From assembly GCA_050486225.1 (NCBI GenBank), contig JBJHCV010000008.1, forward strand, positions 62,001-126,000: DNA of 64,000 nucleotides, read 5' to 3'. Within the stretch, counting starts at the first letter, position 1; every line of letters begins with the position of its first letter. Source of the stretch: JBBDIX01 sp050486225. GTDB lineage: Bacteria > Actinomycetota > Nitriliruptoria > Nitriliruptorales > Nitriliruptoraceae. Of the stretch, positions 32,675 to 41,522 are shown in pieces. The position numbers were made by a program, and so were the translations under genes. Below the pieces are notes generated by a model. It saw only the letters and a list, made by a program, of their open reading frames with translations. It was not told the origin of the DNA and searched no databases.

Positions 32675-34362
32675 TGGTCGGTGAGACCTCCGGCCCCGAG
32701 CGAACCGACGCGGATCCCGCCGAGTCGCAGCCGCCGCCGCGGATGAACCCGCCCGTGCGGCGACGACAGACGGCCACGTTCGACGACGGACCGGTGCGGT
32801 TCGTGTTCGCGTCGGTCGCCATGGGGTGGCGTTGGCTCGTGCGGATGCGCACGGCCCTCATCCTGCTCGGGGTGCTCGGGCTGATGACGGCAGTCGCGAC
32901 CGCGGTACCGCAGGCGCCCAACGTCCCCAGCACCGTCGAGGCATGGCTCGCCGGGGAGGAGGGTCCGGGCGCCGGGGTGTCGGAGATCCTGTGGGCCGTG
33001 GGAGCGTTCGACGTCTACGGGTCGCCGGCGTTCCTCGCGCTGCTGCTGGCCCTGTTCCTCAGCCTCACCGCCTGCCTCATCCCGCGCATCCGCGCCTGGG
33101 TGCGACTCGTGCGACACAGTCGCCCACCGCTGCTGCGCTTCGACACCGGCGAGCCCAGGGCTGGGTTCGAGACCGACACGAACCGCGACGACGTCCTGTC
33201 GATCGCCTCGCAGCTGCTCGGGGAACGACGCTGGCGGGTACGAGCCTCGGGTGCCGAGGACGACGTGGTCCCCCAGGTCGTCGGAGAGAAGGGCCTGTGG
33301 AGTCGCGAGGGTGGCAGCCTCGTGTTCCACCTCAGCTTCTACGTGCTGCTCGCGGCCATCGTGTTCGGCCAACTGCTCAGCTTCGAAGGGCAACGCGGTG
33401 TCATCGAGGGCGAACCCGGTTTCGCCGACACCGAGGTGTCCTACTGGACCTACCGCCCCGGCCGATGGTTCGACGGGGCCGACCACGCCGGGTGGCGCCT
33501 CGACCTCGAACGGTTCCACGTCGACTGGATCCGCGACCCGCACGCTCCGGGGGCCGGCCAGCCGACGACGTTCGCCTCAGAGGTGCTCGTCACGCCGGCG
33601 GACGGCGGCGAACCGTTCCTCGCCACGGTCGAGGGCAACCGGCCGCTGGTGGTCGACGGCATGAAGATCCACCAGCTCGACTGGGGCTACGCACCGCTGA
33701 TCGAGATCGAGGTCGACGGGCAGGTCGTGCACTCTGCGTTCCTCACGACCGTGGCGAACGACGACGGTGCCTTCCGGGGTGCGGCCAAGGCACCCGCCGC
33801 GGATCCGGACGTCGGGCTGGAACTCGAACTGTTCCCGTTCGCCCCCGACGGTGACGACGGCTGGCCCCGACTCACCGGCGCGCCCTGGGACGACGCGCCG
33901 CTGCTCGTCTACCACCAGTGGCGCGGTGACCTGCAGCTCGAGCGCACCCAGCAGCTGATCACCGAACTGGCCACCGACCTCCTCGAGGCCGAGGGCGTGG
34001 GCTTCCTGCGGCCCGGTCAGGAGGCCGAACTGGCGGGGGTGACGGTGCGGTTCGTCGAACTGCGCCGGTGGGTGGGGTTCCAGGTCAGCACGCGACCCCA
34101 GATCCCGTGGCTGCTCGTCGGATCGGCGCTGCTCGTGGTCGGACTGGTGCCCGCGCTGTACGCCTACCGGCGTCGCCTGTGGGTCGTCGTGCGTCCGGGT
34201 GACGGCGACGGACGTACCCTCGTGCACGTCCACGGACGCGCTTTCCAGCGAGCCGACGCCTTCGAGGAGGAGTGCACGGCCCTGGCCCGTGAACTCGCCG
34301 GCCGGCTCGAACGTCCGTCACCCCGTCCCGAAGTGGGGGCGGTGTCCGGCACGGAGACATGA
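32674..34362 (+). CDS. resB: cytochrome c biogenesis protein ResB (Ccs1)
   Basis: A 562-residue membrane protein. Three helices lie in the first 250 residues (about 65-85, 120-142 and 220-240), followed by a large extracytoplasmic domain and a final helix (about 475-497) before a basic C-terminal tail. Sequence features such as RTALILLGVLGLMTA and KIHQLDWGYAP match ResB/Ccs1. With CcsB it forms the synthase that moves haem outward and attaches it to CXXCH. The 50-residue N-terminus is Pro/Arg-rich. Confidence 0.92.
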   Translation: MVGETSGPERTDADPAESQPPPRMNPPVRRRQTATFDDGPVRFVFASVAMGWRWLVRMRTALILLGVLGLMTAVATAVPQAPNVPSTVEAWLAGEEGPGAGVSEILWAVGAFDVYGSPAFLALLLALFLSLTACLIPRIRAWVRLVRHSRPPLLRFDTGEPRAGFETDTNRDDVLSIASQLLGERRWRVRASGAEDDVVPQVVGEKGLWSREGGSLVFHLSFYVLLAAIVFGQLLSFEGQRGVIEGEPGFADTEVSYWTYRPGRWFDGADHAGWRLDLERFHVDWIRDPHAPGAGQPTTFASEVLVTPADGGEPFLATVEGNRPLVVDGMKIHQLDWGYAPLIEIEVDGQVVHSAFLTTVANDDGAFRGAAKAPAADPDVGLELELFPFAPDGDDGWPRLTGAPWDDAPLLVYHQWRGDLQLERTQQLITELATDLLEAEGVGFLRPGQEAELAGVTVRFVELRRWVGFQVSTRPQIPWLLVGSALLVVGLVPALYAYRRRLWVVVRPGDGDGRTLVHVHGRAFQRADAFEEECTALARELAGRLERPSPRPEVGAVSGTET

Positions 34363-35540
34363 TGAACGAACAGCTCGCCGAGATCTCCCGGATCCTCTAC
34401 TCGCCGGTGACCATCGCGCTGTACTTCGCGGCGGCGTTCACGTACCTCTACTCGTTGACCACCACCGTCGGTCGGCGCGAGTCAGCGGTACGCGGCCGAC
34501 GCGCCCAGATGGCCGGTGCGGCTCTCGCCGTGCTCGGCATCGGCGCCCACGTCGCCCACGAGGTCGTGCGCGGGTTCGCACAGAACCGCTTCCCGCTGGG
34601 CAACATGTTCGAGGTCACGTCACTGATGGCGCTCGTCGGGGTCGCCGGCGGGGTCGGCTACCTCCAGTTCGTGCGTCGACGCGGAGAGCTCAACGGGTTC
34701 GTGCTGCTCGCCGGTGGACTGCTGATGGCGTTCGCCGGGCTCATGTACTCCGAGCCCGGACCGCTGATGCCCATCCTCGACACCTGGTGGCGACACTTCC
34801 ACGTGTCCCTGCTCGTCGGGGCGATGGGCGTGTTCGCGGCCGGCTTCGTGTTCAACTCGCTGTACCTGCTGCGCGAACGCGCGGACCGACGCCTCGAGGC
34901 GCACGCGCGGGTGCCCGTGGCCCACGGCGCCGAGTCCGGTTCGCAGCCCGACGACGGGCGCGTCGATGGACTGGAGGATCACGAGGACGACGTGCCCGGC
35001 GGGCCCGGTTCCCCGGCTGCACTCGATCCCTCGACCTTCGCCGCACAGAGACGGGGCACGTCGGCCCTGTGGCTCGCCGTCGGGACCTTCGTCGGGACCG
35101 GACTCATCTCCTGGGTGTTCATCGTCAGCGCGACGGACAGCACCCGGGGGGTCGCCCGGTTCCTGGCGATCAACCTGGTGATGGTCGCGGCTGCCCTGGT
35201 CGCCCGGTGGTTCGTGCCGTACCTGCCGGCCGCCGACGCCCTCGACGGGTTGGCCCACCGCACGATCGTGTTCGCCTTCGTGATGTGGACCGTGGGAACG
35301 ATCGCAGGGGCCATGTGGGCCGAGCAGAGCTGGGGACGCTTCTGGGGTTGGGACCCCAAGGAGACCGGTGCGTTCCTGACCTGGATCGCGTACGCGGGCT
35401 ACCTGCACGCTCGGGCGACGCGCGGGGTCCGAGGGCGTCGCGCCGCGTGGATCGGCGTCGGGGCGTTCCTCACCCTGATGGCCACCTACCTGATCGCGAA
35501 CTACGTCATCGTCGGGCTGCACTCGTACGCGGGTCTCTGA
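34362..35540 (+). CDS. ccsB: cytochrome c biogenesis protein CcsB (CcsA/ResC)
   Basis: A 392-residue polytopic protein that handles haem in System II. The haem-contacting WWD motif reads WGRFWGWDPKE at 324-334, with conserved histidines in helices on either side (such as HVAHEV near 66-71 and a final GLHSYAG). An acidic, Gly/Pro-rich linker of about 45 residues (around 185-230) enlarges one loop. The first ATG (34359) overlaps resB by 4 bp; the second at 34362 has better ribosome-site spacing. Ends the operon, facing menE. Confidence 0.93.
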   Translation: MNEQLAEISRILYSPVTIALYFAAAFTYLYSLTTTVGRRESAVRGRRAQMAGAALAVLGIGAHVAHEVVRGFAQNRFPLGNMFEVTSLMALVGVAGGVGYLQFVRRRGELNGFVLLAGGLLMAFAGLMYSEPGPLMPILDTWWRHFHVSLLVGAMGVFAAGFVFNSLYLLRERADRRLEAHARVPVAHGAESGSQPDDGRVDGLEDHEDDVPGGPGSPAALDPSTFAAQRRGTSALWLAVGTFVGTGLISWVFIVSATDSTRGVARFLAINLVMVAAALVARWFVPYLPAADALDGLAHRTIVFAFVMWTVGTIAGAMWAEQSWGRFWGWDPKETGAFLTWIAYAGYLHARATRGVRGRRAAWIGVGAFLTLMATYLIANYVIVGLHSYAGL

Positions 35541-35548
35541 CCCGGCGC
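35529..35548. terminator. short hairpin between convergent ccsB and menE
   Basis: The end of ccsB contains CGGGT-ctctg-ACCCG, and outer bases ACGC/GCGT can extend the stem across a bulge. It lies between two converging genes only ten bases apart and might serve both. No T-run. Confidence 0.3.
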
Positions 35549-35549
35549 G

Positions 35550-36743
35550 TCAGTCCCGCAACCCGCGTTCGACGACGCCACGCACGTCGTCGTGTCGCAG
35601 CTTGCCCATCGGATCGTGTGGCAGCGCATCGGTGATCACGATGCGCCGGGGAGCCCATGCGGCCGGATGGTGGCGACGGACGTGATCGCGCACGGCCTCC
35701 AGCGTCACCGGCGGCGCGCCCGGCTCGGGGACCACCACGGCGACGACCGTCTCGCCCCACTCCTCGTCCGGCCAGCCGCCGACCACGGCGTCGCGGATCC
35801 CCGGGTGGCTGCGCAGGGTGTTGGCGACCGCCCCGGCGGGCACGTTCTCGCCACCCGTCACCACGACGTCGTCGGCGCGGCCGTCGACGTGCACGCAACC
35901 GTCCGTCACTGATCCGACGTCGCCCGTCACGAACCAGCCCTCGTCGTCGAGCACGTCGACGGCATCGGGATGCAGTCCCGTGAGGAGCACGGGACCACGG
36001 ACGCGCAGCCGCGAGTCGCGGGTGACCGACACCTCGACGCCGTCGAGTGGGAACCCGTCGTACACGCACCCGCCGCACGTCTCGGTCATGCCGTAGGACC
36101 GCACGACCCGTACGCCCCGTCGTTCGGCCGCCGCGACCGCGGCGTCGTCGACGGGGCCCCCACCGACCAGGATCGTGTCCACGGCGCCCAGCACGTCAGG
36201 CGCCTCCGCGACGATCCGGCGCAGCTGGGTGGACACGAGCGACACGATCCATCCGCCCGGAGCGCCGATGTGCTCAGGGTCGTCGACGACCACCGGCTCC
36301 GTCCCGCACTCCCATGCCCGGAGGAACACCTGGATCCCGGCGACGTGGTGCGCAGGCAGGGTCAGCACGAAGCGGGCGCCGGGGCCCACACCGAGCCGGT
36401 CGAGCGAGGCCCGCGTCGAGGCGGCCAGCGCCTCGTGGGACAGCACGACGCCGCGAGGCTCGCCGGTGGAGCCCGACGTCGTCACCACCAGCGCGGTGCC
36501 GTCGACGACCTCGTGGGACGCCTCGAGGTCACGTTCCACCAGACCCGATGCGGTGTGCTCGACGATGCGGGCAGGTCGGTGTCGCGCCAGGATCGCCGCG
36601 ACGTGGTCGGCGGTCCCGTCGGCGCTCCGTCCCGCTGGAGCCCAGGGAAGCGGCAGTACCGCGTCGCCGGCGTCCCACAGGGCGCGCAGGCGTTCGCCGA
36701 ACCGTTCGGGGGGGACCCGGAGGGCGACGAGGCGAGTGGGCAC
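35550..36743 (-). CDS. menE: o-succinylbenzoate-CoA ligase MenE
   Basis: A 397-residue ANL-family ligase, shorter than most because the N-terminal lobe is trimmed, as in actinobacterial MenE. The P-loop TTSGSTGEPRG is at 88-98, SYGMTETCGG near 215-224 and TGDVGSV near 273. The catalytic lysine is in DPMGKLRHDD at the C-terminus. It makes OSB-CoA, the MenB substrate, and menB lies divergently about 100 bases away. Minus-strand GTG start. The assignment rests on both sequence and its place among men genes. Confidence 0.9.
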   Translation of the reverse strand: MPTRLVALRVPPERFGERLRALWDAGDAVLPLPWAPAGRSADGTADHVAAILARHRPARIVEHTASGLVERDLEASHEVVDGTALVVTTSGSTGEPRGVVLSHEALAASTRASLDRLGVGPGARFVLTLPAHHVAGIQVFLRAWECGTEPVVVDDPEHIGAPGGWIVSLVSTQLRRIVAEAPDVLGAVDTILVGGGPVDDAAVAAAERRGVRVVRSYGMTETCGGCVYDGFPLDGVEVSVTRDSRLRVRGPVLLTGLHPDAVDVLDDEGWFVTGDVGSVTDGCVHVDGRADDVVVTGGENVPAGAVANTLRSHPGIRDAVVGGWPDEEWGETVVAVVVPEPGAPPVTLEAVRDHVRRHHPAAWAPRRIVITDALPHDPMGKLRHDDVRGVVERGLRD

Positions 36744-36844
36744 TGGAGCCTCGGGACGTGGTCGGCGAGACGTGCAGGTCGTCTTCGCTAGCGTAGATCG
36801 TGCGGTGGGCGTCGCCCACGCCGCAGGGCCGAGGAGGTCGGCGC

Positions 36845-37753
36845 ATGGTGTCCGAACTGTTCGCCGACGACCGGTGGCGGACGATCGAGGGCTTCGAGGA
36901 CCTGACCGACGTCACCTACCACCGGTGTGTCGACCAGCCCACCGTGCGCATCGCCCTGGACCGGCCCGAGGTTCGAAACGCCTTCCGGCCGCACACCGTC
37001 GACGAACTGGTGCGCACCCTGGAGCACGCCCGGACCAGCGCAGACGTCGGGTGTGTCCTGCTGACCGGCAACGGACCCTCGCCCCGGGACGGGGGCTGGG
37101 CGTTCTGTTCGGGTGGCGACCAGCGCATCCGCGGACGTGACGGCTACCGGTACGACGACGGTGACGACTCCGACGACGGGACCGCCGCAGCGGCCCGTCT
37201 GGGTCGGCTGCACATCCTCGAGGTCCAACGGTTGATCCGCTTCATGCCGAAGGTCGTGCTGTGCGTGGTGCCGGGTTGGGCGGCCGGCGGCGGCCACTCG
37301 CTGCACGTCGTGTGTGACCTGACACTCGCGAGTCGGCAGCACGCACGGTTCCGGCAGACCGACCTCGACGTCGCCTCGTTCGACGGTGGGTTCGGGTCCG
37401 CGTACCTCGCGCGGCAGGTCGGCCAGAAGTTCGCGCGCGAGATCTTCTTCCTCGGGGACACGTACGACGCCGAACAGGCGCACCGGATGGGGATGGTCAA
37501 CGCGGTGGTCGACCACGATCGGCTCGAGGACGTCGCGCTCGAGTGGGCGGCCCGCATCAACGCCAAGTCCCCGACCGCGACCCGCATGCTGAAGTTCGCG
37601 CTCAACCTGGTGGACGACGGACTCGTCGGACAGCAGATGTTCGCGGGTGAGGCGACCCGCCTCGCCTACGGGACCGACGAGGCCGTCGAGGGACGCGACT
37701 CGTTCCTCGAGAAGCGTCCTCCCGACTGGTCCGGCACCCCCTACCACTACTGA
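36845..37753 (+). CDS. menB: 1,4-dihydroxy-2-naphthoyl-CoA synthase MenB
   Basis: A 302-residue crotonase-fold enzyme that cyclises OSB-CoA. Characteristic are FCSGGDQRIRG (88-97), VPGWAAGGGHSLHVVCDLT (oxyanion hole) and the C-terminal RPPDWSGTPYHY, typical of MenB. An acidic run of about ten residues (DDGDDSDDG) lies in the flexible loop after the active-site glycines. The ATG at 36845 has AGGAGG seven bases upstream. First gene of menBACD; the divergent gap to menE holds TAGCGT/TAGATC hexamers but no clear -35 box. Confidence 0.95.
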   Translation: MVSELFADDRWRTIEGFEDLTDVTYHRCVDQPTVRIALDRPEVRNAFRPHTVDELVRTLEHARTSADVGCVLLTGNGPSPRDGGWAFCSGGDQRIRGRDGYRYDDGDDSDDGTAAAARLGRLHILEVQRLIRFMPKVVLCVVPGWAAGGGHSLHVVCDLTLASRQHARFRQTDLDVASFDGGFGSAYLARQVGQKFAREIFFLGDTYDAEQAHRMGMVNAVVDHDRLEDVALEWAARINAKSPTATRMLKFALNLVDDGLVGQQMFAGEATRLAYGTDEAVEGRDSFLEKRPPDWSGTPYHY

Positions 37754-37802
37754 CGCCAGTCCGCCCGCCGACGCGGGCGCACGCGACAGGACCTCACCAC
37801 CC

Positions 37803-38732
37803 ATGCGTGCACACCTCGAGGCAGCACGTCCCCGAACGCTGCCGGCAGCGGTCGCTCCCGTCGTCGTGGGGACGGCCGCGGCGCAGCAGGCGCCCGCCGA
37901 CCTGTCGTTGGGACGGGCCGCGCTGGCACTGGTCGTCGCGCTCGCGCTGCAGGTCGCGGTCAACTACGCGAACGACCTGTTCGACGGGCTGAAGGGCGTC
38001 GACACGGAGCAGCGCACCGGTCCGCGGCGCGCGGTGGCCAGTGGGCTCATCAGCCCTCGGGCCATGGCCTGGTCGACCGGGGCCGCACTGTCCGTCGCGG
38101 CGCTGGCCGGCCTGGCGCTCGCGTGGCTCGTCGGGTGGGAACTGCTGATCGTGGGTGCCGTCGCCATCGTCGCCGCACTCGGCTACTCGGGCGGTCGACG
38201 TCCCTACGCGTCACGTGGGCTGGGCGAGGTGAGCGTGTTCGTGTTCTTCGGGCTGGTCGCCACCGTCGGGTCGCAGTACGTGCAGGACGGACACGTCGGC
38301 ACGGTGGCGCTCGTCGCGTCGGTGCCCGTCGGACTCGTGGCCGTCGGTCTGCTGGTGGTGAACAACCTGCGCGACATCCCGACGGACGAACGGGCCGGAA
38401 AGCGCACCCTCGCGGTGCGGCTGGGTGATGCCTCGACGCGGGCCCTGTTCACGGCCCTGCTGGTCGGGTCGCTCGTCGGGATCGGGGCGGTGGGCGTGGC
38501 CGCAGGCACCCCGTGGCCGCTGCTGGGGCTCGTCGCGGCGCCACTCGCGCTGCGGGCCGTCGCCGTGGTGCGTGGGGGAGCGGCCGGGCGCGACCTCGTC
38601 CCCGCACTGGAGCAGACCGCACGGTTCCAGCTGCTGCTGGCGTTCGGGGTCGCACTCGGCCTGCTGGTCGCGGGGACCTCGGGCCCCGGGCTGGCGCTGG
38701 ACGTCGGGTCGGTGACCGGAGTCGTGACGTGA
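37803..38732 (+). CDS. menA: 1,4-dihydroxy-2-naphthoate polyprenyltransferase MenA
   Basis: A 309-residue UbiA-superfamily membrane enzyme that attaches the isoprenoid tail. The first Mg-diphosphate motif NDLFD is at 57-61 (followed by GLKGVDTEQRTGPRR) and the second is NNLRDIPTDERAGKRTLAVR near 187-206. About eight helices complete the fold. ATG at 37803; the gene ends in a 4-bp overlap with menC. The tail donor may come from the prenyl synthase at 61.1 kb. Confidence 0.94.
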   Translation: MRAHLEAARPRTLPAAVAPVVVGTAAAQQAPADLSLGRAALALVVALALQVAVNYANDLFDGLKGVDTEQRTGPRRAVASGLISPRAMAWSTGAALSVAALAGLALAWLVGWELLIVGAVAIVAALGYSGGRRPYASRGLGEVSVFVFFGLVATVGSQYVQDGHVGTVALVASVPVGLVAVGLLVVNNLRDIPTDERAGKRTLAVRLGDASTRALFTALLVGSLVGIGAVGVAAGTPWPLLGLVAAPLALRAVAVVRGGAAGRDLVPALEQTARFQLLLAFGVALGLLVAGTSGPGLALDVGSVTGVVT

Positions 38733-39730
38733 TCCCCACCCTCGTGGTGCACCCGTTCCGTGTCCCCATGCGACTGCGCTTCCGGCGTGTCGAGCACCGC
38801 GACGGGATGCTCGTGCACGGGCCCGCAGGATGGTCGGAGTTCTCGCCGTTCCCCGACTACGGATCCGAGTACGCCTCGCGCTGGCTCGCTGCCGCCCTCG
38901 AGTCCGCGACCGAGGCCCCTCCTGCGCCTGTGCGGGACACCGTCGCGGTGAACGCGACGGTCCCGGCCGTCGGTCCCGAACGCGCCTTCGACCTCGTCCG
39001 AGCCTCCGGGTGCTCGACGGCCAAGGTCAAGGTGGCCGAGCCGGGCCAGGACCTGTCCGACGACGTGGACCGCGTCGCCGCGGTGCGCGATGCCCTCGGG
39101 CCCGACGGGCACGTGCGGATCGACGCCAACGGTGGATGGGACCTCGAGACGGCCGTGCTGTCGGTGCGTCGGCTCGCGGCGGTGGCGGGGGGTCTCGAGT
39201 ACGCCGAACAGCCGTGCGGCACCGTGGAGGAGCTCGCCGCCCTGCGCCGGCGGGTCGACGTCCCGATCGCGGCGGACGAGTCGATCCGCACCGGGGACGA
39301 TCCGATCCGGGTCGCACGCCTCGGCGCCGCGGACCTGGTCGTCGTCAAGGTGCAGCCGCTCGGTGGGATCACCCGGGTGCTCGAGGTCGTGGAACAGTGC
39401 GGGCTGCCCGCGGTCGTGTCGTCGGCGGTCGAGACCTCGGTGGGCCTGGCGGCCGGGGTCGCACTGGCCGCCGCGCTGCCACACCTGCCGTACGCGTGCG
39501 GGCTGGGTACGGCGACGCTGCTGGCCTCCGACGTCGTCCACGAGCCCCTCGTCCCCGTCGCGGGTCACCTGCCCGTGCGCCCGGTGGAACCCGCACCCGA
39601 CCTGCTGGCGGCCGCCCGGCCCTCGGACGAGGATGCGGCGATGCTGCTCGCGCGGTTCGATGCCGCGGCGCGGCACCTCGAGGGTGTCCCCGGCGAGATC
39701 GCTCGTGGTCGCGTGGACGGAGGTCGATGA
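38729..39730 (+). CDS. menC: o-succinylbenzoate synthase MenC
   Basis: A 333-residue enolase-superfamily enzyme that dehydrates SHCHC to o-succinylbenzoate. Catalytic residues are K99/K101 (AKVKV), metal ligands D132 (DANGGW), E160 (EQP) and D183 (ADES), and the second base K207 (VVVKVQP). All are present. The GTG at 38729 overlaps menA by 4 bp. Its order ahead of menD, rather than after menH, reflects the lack of menH in this cluster. Confidence 0.93.
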   Translation: MIPTLVVHPFRVPMRLRFRRVEHRDGMLVHGPAGWSEFSPFPDYGSEYASRWLAAALESATEAPPAPVRDTVAVNATVPAVGPERAFDLVRASGCSTAKVKVAEPGQDLSDDVDRVAAVRDALGPDGHVRIDANGGWDLETAVLSVRRLAAVAGGLEYAEQPCGTVEELAALRRRVDVPIAADESIRTGDDPIRVARLGAADLVVVKVQPLGGITRVLEVVEQCGLPAVVSSAVETSVGLAAGVALAAALPHLPYACGLGTATLLASDVVHEPLVPVAGHLPVRPVEPAPDLLAAARPSDEDAAMLLARFDAAARHLEGVPGEIARGRVDGGR

Positions 39731-41484
39731 TGGATGCCCCCAACCCGGCGACGGCCGCTGCCCGGGTGCTGGTCGACGAGTTCGCTCGACTCGGGGTCGG
39801 ACACGCCGTGCTCGCCCCGGGGTCTCGCTCGGCCGCGCTCGCGTTCGCGCTGCACGACCACCCGGACATCGCCCTGCACGTGCACCCCGACGAGCGGTCG
39901 GCGGGGTTCGTCGCGATCGGCCTGGCGCGTGCCACTGGCCGGCCGGCGCTGGTGGTCACCACCAGCGGCTCGGCGGTCGCGAACCTGCACCCGTCGGTGA
40001 TCGAGGCCGACGCCGATCGTGTGCCGATGCTGGTGATCAGCGCCGACCGCCCCACGGAGCTGCGCCACACCGGAGCGAACCAGACCATCGACCAGGTCGG
40101 GCTCTTCGGCCGCGCGACCCGGTGGGCAGTCGACGTTCCCGCGACCGAGGACCGAGCGGACGCGGTCGGCGTGTGGCGGTCGACGGCGTGTCGAGCCTTC
40201 GCTCACGCGATCGGTGTCGGGGGGCCACCGGGGCCCGTGCAGGTCAACGTCGCGTTCCGGGAGCCGACGGTGCCGACGACGGACGACGGACGCAGCCCGC
40301 CGGCCCCGTTCACGCACGACACGGCGGGGCGACCCGAGGGTCGGCCGTGGACCAGGGTGGGCCCAACCGCCCCGATGCCGACCGACAACGAAATCACGGA
40401 ACTCGCAGACCTGGTCCGGGGGTGTCCGCGGGGGCTCCTGGTCGTGGGCCAGACGTCGTCCGGAACCGACGGACTCGTGGAACTCGCGACCGCTGCCGGG
40501 TGGCCGATCCTCGCGGAGCCAACGGGCACGATCCGATCGTCCGGGCGTGCGATCGCCCACGCCCACCACCTGGCCACCCACCCCGGGTTCCGTGCCGCAC
40601 ACCGACCCGACCTGGTCGTGCGCGTCGGGAGGTCGACCCTGTCGGCTGCGCTCGACGCGGCCCTCGACGGGCTGCCCCAGATCCTCGTCGACCGCGACGG
40701 TGTGTGGCTCGATCCCCGCCGGGGGCTGCACCGCATCGTCGTCGGGGACCCGGACGTGACCGCCGCACGTCTCGCCGCCCTGCTGTCCGAGGGCGGCGTC
40801 GCCGACGACGCGTGGTTCGACCGCTGGCGCGCAGCCGACGACGCCGTGGACGCCGCGATCGCCGGGTCGCTCGCGGGACGCACCGAGCCGACCGAACCGG
40901 GCATCGCCCGGGACGTCGCGGTGGCGGCTCCTGCCGGCGCGTTCGTCGTGGGGGCCTCGTCGATGCCGATGCGCGATCTCGACCGGTACGCGCCGTCCGG
41001 CGTCGAGGGAGCGTTCCTCGCGAATCGGGGCGCGTCGGGGATCGACGGTCTCGTCTCGACGGCACTGGGGGTCGCGCTCGGGTCCGGTCGGCCGGTTGTC
41101 GGACTGACCGGGGACCTCGCGTTCCTCCACGACTCGAACGGGCTCCTGCTCGACGCGGGCCGGCCCGTGAGGCCCGTGGTGTTCGTGGTGGTCGACAACG
41201 ATGGAGGCGGCATCTTCTCGTTCCTGCCCCAGGCGGCGTTCGACCCACCGTTCGAGCGGCTGTTCGGCACCCCCCACGGTCGCGACCTGTCGCACGTCGG
41301 CCGCCTCCACGGCGTGTCGTGGCGCACGGCCGAGGCGGCAGGCGACGTGTCGCGGCTGGTCGCCGAGGGCCTCGGGCACGACGGGGTGTCGGTGGTGCAC
41401 GTGCGCACCGACCGTCACGGGAACGTGGCCGTGCACCGTGCACTCGACGAGGCCGCGGCCGGGGCGCTCGACGGGCTGGTCTGA
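39730..41484 (+). CDS. menD: SEPHCHC synthase MenD
   Basis: A 584-residue thiamine-diphosphate enzyme that joins isochorismate and 2-oxoglutarate. The N-terminal PYR domain has VLAPGSRSAALAFAL and the substrate-site HPDERSAGFVAIGLA. The C-terminal TPP domain has NRGASGIDGLVSTALG and the metal-binding LTGDLAFLHDSNG with VVDNDGGGIFSFLPQ. Two adjacent ATGs exist (39727 and 39730); GGAGG spacing favours the second. It converges on menF across a 37-base gap with a hairpin. Confidence 0.94.
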   Translation: MDAPNPATAAARVLVDEFARLGVGHAVLAPGSRSAALAFALHDHPDIALHVHPDERSAGFVAIGLARATGRPALVVTTSGSAVANLHPSVIEADADRVPMLVISADRPTELRHTGANQTIDQVGLFGRATRWAVDVPATEDRADAVGVWRSTACRAFAHAIGVGGPPGPVQVNVAFREPTVPTTDDGRSPPAPFTHDTAGRPEGRPWTRVGPTAPMPTDNEITELADLVRGCPRGLLVVGQTSSGTDGLVELATAAGWPILAEPTGTIRSSGRAIAHAHHLATHPGFRAAHRPDLVVRVGRSTLSAALDAALDGLPQILVDRDGVWLDPRRGLHRIVVGDPDVTAARLAALLSEGGVADDAWFDRWRAADDAVDAAIAGSLAGRTEPTEPGIARDVAVAAPAGAFVVGASSMPMRDLDRYAPSGVEGAFLANRGASGIDGLVSTALGVALGSGRPVVGLTGDLAFLHDSNGLLLDAGRPVRPVVFVVVDNDGGGIFSFLPQAAFDPPFERLFGTPHGRDLSHVGRLHGVSWRTAEAAGDVSRLVAEGLGHDGVSVVHVRTDRHGNVAVHRALDEAAAGALDGLV

Positions 41485-41495
41485 CCCTCGGATCC

Positions 41496-41522
41496 ACCCG
41501 GCGGCGACGGCCGTGTCCGGGT
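41496..41522. terminator. hairpin between convergent menD and menF
   Basis: ACCCGG-CGGC, loop GACG, GCCG-(TGT)-CCGGGT folds into a ten-base-pair stem with one three-base bulge. It fills the gap between the two converging stops and could act in both directions. No T-run on either side. Confidence 0.45.

Noticed and set aside
31741..33543. A 600-codon minus-strand frame opposite ResA-like, ccdA and resB genes
   Set aside because: It covers three well-supported genes in antisense and reads as Arg/Pro/Thr-rich filler.
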